Assembly: GCF_024679095.1 (NCBI RefSeq)
Contig: NC_066518.1
Coordinates: forward strand, 2,905,449 to 2,969,448
Direction: 5' to 3'
Source of the DNA: Eriocheir sinensis
Taxonomy: Eukaryota; Arthropoda; Malacostraca; Decapoda; Varunidae
DNA: 64,000 nt
Below the pieces are notes generated by a model. It was not told the DNA's origin, did no database searches, and saw nothing but the letters and a program-made list of their open reading frames with translations. Shown here piece by piece: positions 46,831-58,934 of the stretch. Position numbers and translations under genes: made by a program. Position 1 is the first letter of the stretch; every line of letters starts with the position of its first letter.

Positions 46831-47240
46831 AATGCTTTGGGTTAGTTCAAGTGGTGTTGGATCGCTTATAATGAAAGTACAGATAGCCCTTAAGATAATA
46901 AAGGGTGTTGCAGGGGATTGGAAGGATTTGGGGAAGATTGGAATGCTTTTAGGAGGATCAGAATGCTTTGGGTTAGTTCAAGTGGTGTTGGATCGCTTAT
47001 CATGAAAGTACAGATAGCCCTTGAGATAATAAAGGGTGTTGCAGGGGATTCGAAGGATTTGGGGAAGATTGGAATGCTTTTAGGAGGATCAGAATGCTTT
47101 GGGTTAGTTCAAGTGGTGTTGGATCGCTTATAATGAATTTCAGATAGCCATTAAGTTAATAAAAGGTGTTGAAGTGGATTGGAAGGCTTTTAGGAGGATC
47201 AGAATGCTATGGGTTAGTTTAAGTGGTGTTGGCGGTTGCT
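46831..47240 (+). repeat. 131-bp tandem repeat, ~3 copies
   Basis: AATGCTTTGGGTTAGTTCAA starts at 46831, 46962 and 47093 (131 bp apart). A final diverged start at 47203 follows a ~20-bp deletion. Near-identical copies include GTGTTGGATCGCTTATAATG and GGATTTGGGGAAGATTGGAA. 131 is not a multiple of 3, so the repeated open frames are not coding. Confidence 0.93.
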
Positions 47241-47620
47241 CACTCATCAGACTACCAGCCTGTCTACCAGTCTATCTATCAGTCTATCCGCCTGTCAGTG
47301 TACGGAGCGTTCTACTTTGTAATGAAGCTTCAACGGGAGGCATGGAAACCGCTTCTTTCTACTCGATACTCAGGATAAAAAGGTCAACTAGACAAGAAGG
47401 TTTCCAGTTTCCTGCTTTGACCTTTCAGGGGGTGAATTTGGAGGCCCTTCACCTGACCTCTGGCGCGCCACGCATGCAGGGTGAGTAGGCTAGGTATTGA
47501 CTTTCGTTCTCTACTATGGAGCGGCGAGATAAGCACTTCCACCGTTGTTGTAGATAGGTAGGTCTGGGGGAGATAGGATAAAAAGTGATAGGAAGTCAGG
47601 GTGAGATTAGAGTGGTATAT

Positions 47621-47757
47621 CAGGACACCTCTCTTCCCGAAACTGACCTCTCTTTCGGCCACCTCTTTGGATTCTTTTTAGAAGCAGCAAGTAGCGGGCT
47701 TTTTTTTTATTATTTCCTTTTTTTGTGCCCTTGAGCTGTCTCCTTTGTTGTAAAATA
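47621..47757 (+). mobile_element. LINE 3'-end tail, best-preserved copy
   Basis: Order along the sense strand: CAGGACACCTCTCTTCCCGA, ACTGACCTCTCTTTCGGCCA, GATTCTTTTTAGAAGCAGC, AAGTAGCGGGC, T9, TTTGTGCCCTTGAGCTGTCT, CCTTTGTTGTAAAATA. Other copies: 19551, 20659, 30598, 30694, 33796, 36797, 38691, 40496 and 46532. All keep the 3' end and lose the 5' end. The start resembles the codons ATCAAGACACCTCTC in the LINE frame at 50578. It directly abuts the 138-bp array. Confidence 0.85.
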
Positions 47758-47760
47758 ACT

Positions 47761-48340
47761 ATTCAGCTTGAGTTTCCTTACCGCCTTTTCCACTTACAAA
47801 TAGGTACAGACAGAGAGATAGACAGATAGATAGATGGATAGGTTGGGCAAAGAGGGGAAAAAGCGATAAAGTAACTCTGGGTAGGACAAAAGTACTTTAT
47901 TCAGCTTGAGTTTCCTTACCACCCCTTCCACTTACAAATAGGTACAGACAGATAGATAGACAGCTAGATAGATAGATAGGTTGGGCAAAGAGGGGAAAAA
48001 GCGATGAAGAAACTGTGGCTAAGACAAAAGTACTTCATTCAGCTTGAGTTTCCTTACCACCTTCTCCACTTACAAATAGGTACAGACAGATAGATAGACA
48101 GATAGATAGATAGATAGGTTGGGCAAAGAGGGGAAAAAGCGATGAAGAAACTCTGGCTAAGACAAAAGTACTTCATTCAGCTTGAGTTTCCTTACCACCC
48201 CTTCCACTTACAAATAGGTACAGACAGATAGATAGACAGCTAGATAGATGAGGGAAAAGCGATAAATAGGACAAAAGTACTTCATTCAGCTTGATTTCCT
48301 CTACCACCTTTTTCATTCACACATATAAATAGATGGATGG
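47761..48340 (+). repeat. 138-bp tandem repeat, 4+ copies, with (GATA)n core
   Basis: ATTCAGCTTGAGTTTCC starts at 47761, 47899, 48037 and 48175, exactly 138 bp apart. A shortened unit starts at 48284. Each unit carries a GATAGATAGATAGG run, GGTTGGGCAAAGAGGGGAAA and GACAAAAGTACTT. It is not a CRISPR: there are no short repeat/unique spacer alternations. Confidence 0.95.
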
Positions 48341-48489
48341 ATAGATAAACAAAGATAGATAGATATTTAAATTGACCACGAAAAATACAACACAAACCTA
48401 AAAAAAAAGAGTAAAAACAATAAATAGGACTGCGTGGCTAAAGCCTAAAAAATCAGTTCAGATGTAGTTCTTGAGAATCACGCGGGAGA

Positions 48490-48780
48490 AAAAATTGGAG
48501 GCATACGCTATAGCTGCGCGTGGTCACCGTGCTCACCTCCGTCACACTCGCCCCACTGGCATTCCGTGTGGCTCAGAGGATATCCACGCCAGACAACGCC
48601 AGACTTTCGTACTCATTAAGTCGAAGTATCACGTAAGAGGTAAAGCAAAAAGTTGGAGGTATACGGTATAGCTGCGCATGGCCCCGGTGCTCATCTCCGT
48701 CACACTAAGCCCATTGGCATTACGTGTGGCTTTCAGAATATCCAAGCAAGACGCAAATTTTCGCCAACTATCATGACCTT
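48490..48780 (+). repeat. Dispersed repeat 'CTATAGCTGCGCG', copies 2 and 3 (158 bp apart)
   Basis: TTGGAGGCATACGCTATAGC, TGCGCGTGG, CACCGTGCTCACCTCCGTCA and CATTCCGTGTGGCTCAGAGG, ATATCCA recur 158 bp later as TTGGAGGTATACGGTATAGC, TGCGCATGG and so on. The third occurrence is at 46728. Confidence 0.8.
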
Positions 48781-49172
48781 TGTTTTCATGTTGGAGAGTC
48801 GATCTGGGGTATGCGGACGATAGTAGTGGCTCATGGTTGCCGCTGATGATGATGATGATAATGATGATGGGGCAACACCCTGTCAATGCTCCCGCCAGAA
48901 CGAGGTAGTTGGTCTCTAATTCTGAATAACTTTTATTATGGTCGCTCGGTGATTCATCCTTTAAGGTGCTTACGCGGCGATGCGGGGCGGTTGAAATGAC
49001 TGTGTTCATTTGCCTCTCCAGTTTATAAAGGGCGGTGTGCGTGAATTAATCAACTGATCAATGGGACTGGCTCATTAATTTATCAAAAGTTGGAGAAAAT
49101 CTAAAAATAGGAATATATAATGATTGAAGCCGAATAGGATAGCAATAATGGTAACGATATTAATTATGATAA

Positions 49173-49176
<4 letters not shown>

Positions 49177-49231
<55 letters not shown>

Positions 49232-49320
49232 GTATAATAATAGAAATAACAGGAACGATACTACTGCTACAACAACAACTACTACTACTACAACTCCTCC
49301 TCCTCCTCCTCCTCCTCCTC

Positions 49321-49371
<51 letters not shown>

Positions 49372-49391
49372 ATAATAATAATAATAATCAA
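49177..49391. repeat. Compound (AAT)n, (TAC)n, (CTC)n, (TAC)n, (AAT)n array
   Basis: AAT to about 49233, a TAC/CAA link, CTC at 49294-49321, TAC at 49321-49371, then AAT again. Confidence 0.95.
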
Positions 49392-49574
49392 CGTAAAAAA
49401 TATAGTCTCAACGTCAATGATATAACATGAAAAAGTAATAACGCCATAACGAGTGACAGCCTCCAGCCTGAGTGCGGGCCGCGGCTCCTTGGCGTGCCTT
49501 ATGTAAGGTGATGTTCCACGTCAACACTAATGAGGGAAAAGATCCACCGCGGCCAATGACCTGCTCGACGCTTT

Positions 49575-49575
<1 letters not shown>

Positions 49576-49633
<58 letters not shown>

Positions 49634-49689
49634 CTGTCTTTCCTTCCCTTCTCTTTTCTTTCCTCCTCTTCTCTTGTTTTCTCATTCTT

Positions 49690-49782
<93 letters not shown>

Positions 49783-49852
49783 TTCCTTCCCTTCTCTTTT
49801 CTTTCCTCCTCTTCTCTTGTTTTCTCCATTTTTCCCTTGTTTTCTCATTCTT

Positions 49853-49916
<64 letters not shown>
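49576..49916 (+). repeat. Three (CT)n tracts separated by a repeated 65-80-bp unit
   Basis: CT at 49576-49629, 49694-49778 and 49857-49916. The spacers share CTGTCTTTCCTTCCCTTCTC, TTTTCTTTCCTCCTCTTCTC and TTGTTTTCTC...ATTCTTCTCTT. The whole block is a higher-order repeat in which CT(n) is one component. The 171-codon Ser-Leu frames are artefacts. Confidence 0.95.
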
Positions 49917-49918
<2 letters not shown>

Positions 49919-50450
49919 TTTCCCTCCATTCTTTCACTTACATATTTTCTTCATATTAAAAAACAAATTCATTTTCCAAAATACTGACTTTTCAAGAATA
50001 CTAACCCATATTCAAGATTATTAACCTATTTTCAAGATTATTAACACATCTTTAAGAATATTACCCCTTTTCATGTACAGCTGAGAAGATATTTATAAGA
50101 AGAGGTTGTAACGGTGTAAGGCTTGGTTGCGGGGAGCTGTGGGCGTGAGGAAAACACTTGCTGCCTTAGAAGAAATGTATTCTTAACCTAAGATACAGCG
50201 TAGCGTTGGTGAGAGAGCCGAGACAATAGGTGTGTGTCGGTCGAGCTCTCTGGAAGGAGTGACGAATTACAGATTGGAAAATAATGAAGTTACAATTGGT
50301 CACGTATGTCAAGGTGACCTCTGAGCTTGGTGAAATGCTTTGTATACATACTGAGACGGTAAACACTGACAGATGACATTCCTACAGAGGTGGCGTGATC
50401 TCTCTCTCTGAAGTGTTTTTTTCCACTATACCTGCATTCCTAATCCATGG
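49917..50450. other. Unique spacer with small TTCAAGA.TATTAAC repeats
   Basis: TTCAAGA(A/T)TA(C/T)TAAC-type 20-bp units repeat about four times near 49991-50065. No gene recognised. Confidence 0.55.
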
Positions 50451-50577
50451 TGATATGTAACAATAATAATAATACACTGATATAATTACAACTACTATAA
50501 CAAGGTCAGCTTTCAAAGATTCCGTGCTCAGGTGAAGCGACTACCTATGAACTTGTTTTCAGGCCAGATACTTTACG
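50451..50577 (-). mobile_element. Probable 3' UTR of the 51-kb LINE fragment
   Basis: Follows the stop codon of the minus-strand LINE frame and ends in a short TTATTATTATTG run (50461-50474), a plausible short-repeat 3' terminus. The exact end is not defined. Confidence 0.4.
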
Positions 50578-51369
50578 TCACGGGCGACCTTCAACTCGGC
50601 AGGAATAATGGAGACTTTTATAAAAGGCTGCCGACCCGAGAGGTGTCTTGATAACTCCTCGAACCTCTTTCTTCTCAATTTCTACCCTCCTCTTGAAAGA
50701 GTTCAAGTCGTAGGCAGGAGGAAATACAGATGAAGGAAGATTGTTCCAGAGTTTACCAGCGTGAGGGATGAAAGAGTGAAGATGCTGGTTAACTCTTGCA
50801 TAAGGGGTTTGGACAGTATAGGGATGAGCATGAGTAGAAAGTCGAGTGCAGCGGGGCCGCGGGAGGGGGGGAGGCATGCAGTTAGCAAGTTCAGAAGAGC
50901 AGTCAGCGTGGAAATATCGATAGAAGATAGAAAGAGAGGCAACACTGCGGCGGAATTTAAGAGGTAGAAGATTATCAGTATGAGGAGGAGAGCTGATGAG
51001 ACGAAGAGCCTTAGCCTCCACTCTGTCCAGAAGAGCTGTGTGAGTGGAGCCCCCCCACACATGAGATGCATACTCCATACGAGGGCGGACAAGGCCCCTG
51101 TATATGGACAGCAACTGTGCAGGGGAGAAGAACTGGCGGAGACGGTACAGAACGCCCAGCCTCGAGGAAGCTGATTTAGTAAGAGATGAGATATGAAGTT
51201 TCCAGTTGAGATTTTGAGTTAAGGATAGACCGAGGATGTTTAGTGTTGAGGAAGGTGATAGCTGGGTGTTGTCAAAGAATAGGGGATAGTTGTTTGGGAG
51301 ATTGTGTCGAGTGGATAGGTGGAGAAACTGTGTTTTTGAGGCGTTGAAGGACACCAGGGATGTATACAT
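50578..51369 (-). pseudogene. LINE ORF2 C-terminal part (RT motifs E onward and C-terminal tail)
   Basis: 263 uninterrupted codons, the best coding relic here. In order: SFNASKTQFLHLS (post-catalytic N-x-x-K-T block of non-LTR reverse transcriptases), LNILGLSLTQNLNWKLHI (the LG-x-x-x...W-x-x-H-I block), then a thumb-like SRLGVLYRLRQFF...LVRPRMEYASHVW segment and the tail VNQHLHSFIPHAGKLWNNLP, DLNSFKRRVE. The catalytic YADD region and the endonuclease are missing, because similarity stops at about 51360, so the copy is 5'-truncated and immobile. The intact frame suggests recent insertion. Clade (Jockey/CR1-like) is not certain. Confidence 0.88.
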
Positions 51370-51531
51370 GTTCCTTATTGGGTTCAGTTATATACTTGTA
51401 ACAGCTTTTTTTTTTCTATTTGAACTAAGTGATTTACCTACGTGAACTTGACCTCTAGTTTTGCTCAATAAATACACTTACAACTGGGCCCATGGTATTC
51501 CAGAAATCTATATTCCTCAGACTCCCCCCCC

Positions 51532-51533
<2 letters not shown>

Positions 51534-51579
<46 letters not shown>

Positions 51580-51790
51580 TCCCATTACCAACAATACCTC
51601 AGCTTTACCATGAACTAGCCAAGCTCCCCCTCCCTCTTATGACAACCAATTAGCTGTACCCTCATAGCTTCCCTTCTCCCCCCTACACGTTCCTATTACC
51701 TACAATACCTCAGCTTTACCATGACCTAGCCCAGCTCACCCTCGCTTTTATGACAACCAACCTGTACCCCCGTAGCTCCCCCTCCTCCCC
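51534..51790 (+). repeat. 111-bp duplication; (AC)22 expanded in one copy
   Basis: TTCC(C/T)ATTACC.ACAATACC, TCAGCTTTACCATGA.CTAGC and CTTTTATGACAACCAA-type segments occur twice, starting at about 51579 and 51690. Upstream of copy 1 is CCCCTACAC followed by 22 AC units; upstream of copy 2 the same junction has only CCCCTACACG. Confidence 0.88.
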
Positions 51791-52694
51791 TTTTCCGTTG
51801 CATCTTTAACTCTCTCTCAATGTAACCCTTCTCTGCATTCTCCTCATACCGCCTCGCCTTTCCCTTCCCCTCCTATCCCATACAACACCAGCACCACCCT
51901 TTTATGGAGGGGAGCTATATACATGTGCTAAATTTGGGGTGAATATTTCTCTTCCTCTTCCTCCTCCTCCTTCTTCTTCTTCCCCTGTTGCATGTAAACA
52001 GTGTACAGGAAGGTAACCACATAGGAATCTCCATAGTCAGGTGTTTCTCTCACACACACTACCCGCTAATTTTCTTGAGTCATCCTAACATACCCTAAAC
52101 TGTTTCTCCTAACCCTCTCTATTTTTCCATTTTGCGTTCCGTCTTCCGATCTGTCCATGTTTGTATGTGTGGACCAGTGTCTGGGTATGCCTGTCTGCTT
52201 GTGTGTCTGCCTGTCTACGTGTCCGTGTGTGCTTTTATGTGACTTTCAGTGTATGATTGTCTCTGGCATTGGAAGTAGAGGTAGAAAAAAAAATATGATG
52301 AACTGTCTCAATCCTTAGCAGAAGAATATGGTGAACAGTCGCAACCCTTAGTACGGAGACAAGATGTAGTGGTCTGGTTGTGCCTTTCCCTTTAATTCAA
52401 GTTTACATCCCCCTCTTGTGTATATTAAGATCATAAAATTACTTGGAATGATGCTAGCAATAGAACATCAAGTAATGAAAAGAAAACGGATAAAACACTC
52501 AAAGGAAAATGGGAAACTGAAATGACGCACACACGAAAATAATAGCTGAGTGAAGTGGAAATAAGAAACAAATAAACAGATGAGAATAAATATATCTATA
52601 CAGATTAAAAAAGAATGTAGAGGAAAACTGAAAATAAAAACCGTCAATCTTGCTTACTCGTGTAGTTAGGTCTAAAATAAGATTCGCTCCGAGG

Positions 52695-52697
<3 letters not shown>
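51791..52697. other. Unique DNA, no gene recognised
   Basis: CTT/CCT patch near 51950 and a loose TGTCTG patch at 52140-52260. Only short frames. Confidence 0.5.
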
Positions 52698-52923
<226 letters not shown>

Positions 52924-53090
52924 ATTCTCCTTGTGTTTGTCTCTGTCGGTCTGTTGGTCTGTGATAGTGCGGTGTGTTTACTAACTGACTAACTGACTGA
53001 CTGACTAAACGACTGCCTGAGGGACTAGATGACTTGTAAACTGACTGGCCTTGGCGAAAACAGTAGCTCTTCTGTTGGGCCAAGGTCAGG

Positions 53091-53093
53091 GTG

Positions 53094-53124
<31 letters not shown>

Positions 53125-53209
53125 TTACAGATCTCCAACTTCCACGCACAGAAAGGAGCTAGGACATATAAACAAAACCATACATCTTTGCACTGAACAC
53201 ACACACACA

Positions 53210-53254
<45 letters not shown>

Positions 53255-53355
53255 GGGCACGTGATCACGGCCACTTTGTCGCAAAAAATGAAGTTTTATA
53301 TTCCACTTTTTTCGCCAATGGTATGCGGCAGACACCAGGTTACTGATCCCTACCC

Positions 53356-53443
<88 letters not shown>
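53091..53443. repeat. (GT)n, (AC)n and (CT)n microsatellites
   Basis: GT at 53091-53123, AC at 53198-53253 with one AT interruption, CT at 53362-53443. Confidence 0.97.
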
Positions 53444-53447
<4 letters not shown>

Positions 53448-54151
53448 AACTTATTCTAGTGATGGGTATTGTACGAGTGTGAAGGATACAGTATTTATAT
53501 GAACAATGTGTCTCAGAGGAACATTCACGGCATTCATGTGGAGCGGCGGCGGCGTCCTTGCACATGTAAAACTTCTGAATAAGTTGTATTTGTCGGCGTC
53601 GCATTCAGCTCATCGCACGCCTTTCAGACTCCTTTTATAGACTCTTAGAACGTGTTTTATAATATCCCTTTTATGCTCTTATTATACCATACGATTTCCC
53701 CTATTGTTGATCTCTAATTAAAATATCCTATAAAATCTTGTGAAAAATATAATCTCTTGAAAAAAAATAGTCCCCAGGAGGCAGCAGTCACTCGAGGGAT
53801 CACTTCACGAGTTCTACAGGAGTCAACTCTCAATCTCCGTCTTGTCTTAAACCAACCTGCTGAGTGAGAAGGGATACAGACCGTTCAGGAAATACTACAC
53901 TATACTCTGTCCATATAACATTAACAATAAGTTCCTCCCATTCCCCTATTTACTCTATATATGATTATGTGTTCAGCCGTCCACAAGCAAGCCAAACAAA
54001 CAAACAAGTGCACAGCGACGAAAACATTGCCGCCCACGTCACTAAGCGGAGGTCTGTGATAATTACGGCGTCTCCTGTTACTCAGCAATCGGTCTTAGCG
54101 CCAGGCCGGAACTCCTGATTGCTATCTTTACGTAATTACCTCTTGTACGGC

Positions 54152-54153
<2 letters not shown>
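53444..54153. other. Unique DNA, no gene recognised
   Basis: Balanced to AT-rich, with short frames only. Confidence 0.5.

Positions 54154-54245
<92 letters not shown>
54154..54245. repeat. (AG)n microsatellite
   Basis: About 46 AG units, followed by TATAGATAAACGAGTTAAA, a flank shared with 56138-56156. Confidence 0.97.
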
Positions 54246-54248
<3 letters not shown>

Positions 54249-54355
54249 AGATAAACGAGTTAAATGAGGATAAAAGGGAGAGTGGATGAAAAAATGGGCG
54301 TTTAATTGCGACATAAACAGAAGAAAAGGAAACGTATAAAGAAGAAATATATATA

Positions 54356-54478
<123 letters not shown>

Positions 54479-54949
54479 GGGAGAGAGAGAGAGAGGGAGG
54501 AGAGAGAAGAATGAGGGAGGAAGGGAGAGGGGAAAGGGAGAGTGGAGGGAGAGAGAGTGTGGGGAAAGGCGCAGGAGAGAGGGGGGAGGAGAGGGAAGAG
54601 GAGGAAGAGTGAGGGGAAAGCGAGAGAAGGTGAGGGGAGAGGCGCAGGAGAGAGGAAAGGGGAGGAGAAACGAGAAGGATGAGGGAGGAAGGGAGAGGGG
54701 AAAGGGGAGAGCGGAGGAGGGGAGGGAGCGGGGAAAATAGGAGAGAGAGGGAGATCTTTTACAGGCTTATGGGCCGAGCTTTCATTTTTTTTTTTTACCT
54801 TTTCTTACTTCTGATTTTTTAAGATCTTTTTTTTCTGATTATTTATATATTTTTTGTGTATTTGTTTTTTTTATTTTATACCACTCTACACCAACCACAT
54901 CATCCATGCAGTCCTACATACTTAAAATACATACATAGGAGATGGGGAC

Positions 54950-55250
54950 CAGAGGGGATGAAAGGGGATGAAAGAGCTATAAGAAGGAATATGAAAAAGG
55001 GAGAGGGGACAGAAAGGGATGACAAGGGGGAAGAAAGGGGATGAAAGAGCTATGAGAAGGAAGATGAAAAAGGGAGAGGGGACAAAAAGGGGATGAAAAT
55101 GCTATGAGAAGGAAGATGAAAAAGGGAGAGGGGACAAAAAGGGGATGAAAATGCTATGAGAAGGAAGATGAAAAAGGGAGAGGGGACAAAAAGGGAATGA
55201 AAATGCTATGAGAAGGAAGATGAAAAAGGGAGAGGGGACAGAAAGGGAGA
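54950..55250 (+). repeat. 52-bp purine-rich tandem repeat, ~5 copies
   Basis: GCTATGAGAAGGAAGATGAA starts at 55049, 55101, 55153 and 55205 (52 bp apart), with an earlier diverged start at 54975. Units include AAAGGGAGAGGGGACA. Confidence 0.93.
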
Positions 55251-55922
<672 letters not shown>

Positions 55923-55931
55923 GGAGACAAA

Positions 55932-56296
<365 letters not shown>

Positions 56297-56589
56297 TGTC
56301 CACTGCCCCACCCCCGCCACTCCCACCTCCACACACAAACAAACAAACTAGGAAGCAACATCAGCAGCAGCAAACTTAGACCCCCAGGGAATGGCCCACC
56401 AGCCCAACACGTGACGCCAATGAACGATTAACAGTAACACTCTGACCTTCACTAATGAGCCGCCGGGAGCAGAAGGTTAGAAAAGGGAGCCACTGAAAGA
56501 ATAGGAAGCTGTGCATGGTGGGGGGGAGGTAGTTGGCGTGTTGGGCAGGTCAACACAACGAAAGCAAAGGATAAATTTTGGTCTCAATT
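56297..56589. other. Unique spacer
   Basis: Nothing recognised. Confidence 0.45.
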
Positions 56590-56769
56590 ATTATACGCAC
56601 TGAAGAGAAGTGGTTTGGATGTATAACTGGCGTAGAAGAAATAGACTTGTTTGGGGATTGTTTGTGCATCTGATAAAAATAAAAAGCAATATACGCACTG
56701 AAAATAAATAGTTTGAATGTATAAATGGCGTAGAAGAAATAGACTTGCTTGGGGATTGTATGTGCACCT

Positions 56770-56804
<35 letters not shown>

Positions 56805-56905
56805 TATACGCACTGAAAAGAAATAGTTTGGATGTATAAATGGCATAGAAGAAATATACTTGTTTGGGGATTGTATATGTACCTAATAAGAGTAAAAAGT
56901 AATCC
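56590..56905 (+). repeat. 98-bp tandem repeat, three copies, one with A~32
   Basis: TATACGCACTGAA starts at 56592, 56690 and 56805. Each unit has TGTATAA.TGGC.TAGAAGAA and CTTG.TTGGGGATTGT. The second unit ends in about 32 A, where the first and third have short A-rich mixed sequence, which explains its extra ~17 bp. Confidence 0.92.
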
Positions 56906-57679
56906 GGTAACCAATCAATCAGTAAGTCAAACAACACGTCAGTAAGTTAGCAAATTGGAAGCAGAAGCAAGGTTAGATACGACATTGCTTCGAAAATAAA
57001 TTAATAAGTGGATATTATTTTTAATATATATAGTAATTGCAAAAGGTTAAACGTAAATAAAGTTAGACCCCCCCCCCACCCAGAAGCAAAGTAAAACAAA
57101 AACAAAAAAAATAGACATGAAATAAAATAAAAAGGAAAATAAGATATACATGGAAAGACGCAATAATAAAACGTGAATCTCAAAAAAAAAAAAATAAATA
57201 AATAAATATATTAAATAAAAAAAAAAAAAAAAAAACACGAATTACAAACATATAAAACAAAATATAACGAAAAACAAGATATCTACATATAAAAAAAAGA
57301 TGCAGAAAAAAATTGTTTCCACTCAACAACAAAAAACGAATTACAACCATAAAAAAAAGTAAAACAAAATCTACGTAAAAAACTATAAAAAAAAAAAAAG
57401 GCTTCCACTCCTTGTTCGCGTGCGCGGTGTGGGCGGCGCGACTCCGTCCTTCTCCGTCGTCGCCTGTACGGATGTTTTGGTCGCCAGTCTTGGAATCTAC
57501 AAACAAACAAACAAACACCCTGGCGCCAGAATGCTCCCCCTCTCCCTACTACCCCACCTACCTCCTCCTCCTCCTCCTCCTTCTCTAGTCCTTCTGCTCT
57601 TCCTCCCAAACATATCCAAGGCGGTGGAATATATTTAAATCCGGATACATATAAACTAAAATTATATATAGATGTATGC

Positions 57680-57681
<2 letters not shown>
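56906..57681. other. A-rich spacer, no gene
   Basis: Many A runs (A12-A17 near 57182, 57218 and 57387), so long Phe-rich minus-strand frames are artefacts. A GC-rich patch at 57415-57470 and a CTC patch near 57560. Confidence 0.55.

Positions 57682-57758
<77 letters not shown>
57682..57758. repeat. (AC)n microsatellite
   Basis: About 38 AC units. Confidence 0.97.
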
Positions 57759-57759
<1 letters not shown>

Positions 57760-58015
57760 CTGAACAAGTAACTATGAAAGGAAATAATACTAGACACGGA
57801 AGGAAAGAAGAAAGAAAACTGTGAGGAAAAGAGGGAAAGGGGAGAATGGAAGTGGAAAGAAGAGAGATGGAAGAAAGGAAGGAAGCTGTGAGGAAGAGAA
57901 AGGGAGGGAGAGATTGAGGGAGGGAGGGAGGGAGGAAGGAAGTGGAGATTAAACTTCCTGATGATGGATATTAAGAAAACACGGAACTCCACTCGACGGT
58001 CCGTGCACCAGTCAA

Positions 58016-58022
<7 letters not shown>

Positions 58023-58094
<72 letters not shown>

Positions 58095-58158
58095 GTTTTA
58101 GTGGTTCCTATTATGATTTTCTTGATTATCATTATCGTCATTATTATTGGTATTATCA

Positions 58159-58205
<47 letters not shown>

Positions 58206-58440
58206 TTTTGCATTTTGCTGAACAGATGGTTCCGATTATTCAACTGATTAAACTTTCTTCTTCTTCTTCTTCTTCTTCTACTTTTTCATTTACTTCTTCT
58301 TCTTCTTCTTCTTCTTCTACTTCTTCCTCCTCCTCTTCTTCTATTTCTTCTTCTTCTTCTTCTTCTTCCTCCTTCTCCTACTCCTCCTCCTTTTCCTCAT
58401 CCTCTTCCTCTTCCTCCTTCTTCTTCTTCTTCTTCTTCTC
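58023..58440. repeat. (AG)n, (TTA)n and (CTT)n arrays
   Basis: AG at 58023-58090, TTA at 58160-58203, then about 180 bp of CTT/CTC triplets at 58257-58440 with CTA interruptions. Confidence 0.95.
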
Positions 58441-58934
58441 CTTTTCTCTTCCTCCTATTTCCTCATAATCCTTTGTCCACTTTAAGGAGCCATTAGCATC
58501 CTGTCCCTCCGCCTTGACTCCCACGGCCTCGGGACCCGGAGATGAGCAATCGCAGAAGAAAGGAAACGAGAGGGTAAAAAAAATACAAGCGGAAGATAAA
58601 AACATAACTTCACAAAGCGGCAGGTGAGAGGAACGAAAGGGCAAGGCGCAGGGACAATAGGTGTACCTCATTACCTGCCGCCCCTCACCTGCATCCCGAC
58701 ACGCCAGATTTTGTTAGCGTTGAATTACTATTTATTAACAGTTGGTTTTTATTCATTTTTTGACATCCGGGAATCCCTTTTGCTTTAACCTTACATCTCC
58801 TTTTTTTGGCTTATAGTTAGTATTTTTATTTCTTTACCTTGACTTTTTTTTGTTCATTCTAACGTCTGGTTATTTAAAGGTCATATTATTATTAAGAGTT
58901 ACGTAGTTCGTGTGGCTTTTTACCTCCATTTTCA
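58441..58934. other. Unique DNA, no gene recognised
   Basis: No repeat; short frames only. Confidence 0.5.

Noticed and set aside
46781..47133. Repeated 71-74-codon frames ending in VQVVLDRL
   Set aside because: Products of the 131-bp tandem repeat, not in register with codons.
47761..48340. Possible CRISPR-like array
   Set aside because: The 138-bp units repeat in full. There are no short repeats alternating with unique spacers, no cas genes, and the DNA is eukaryotic.
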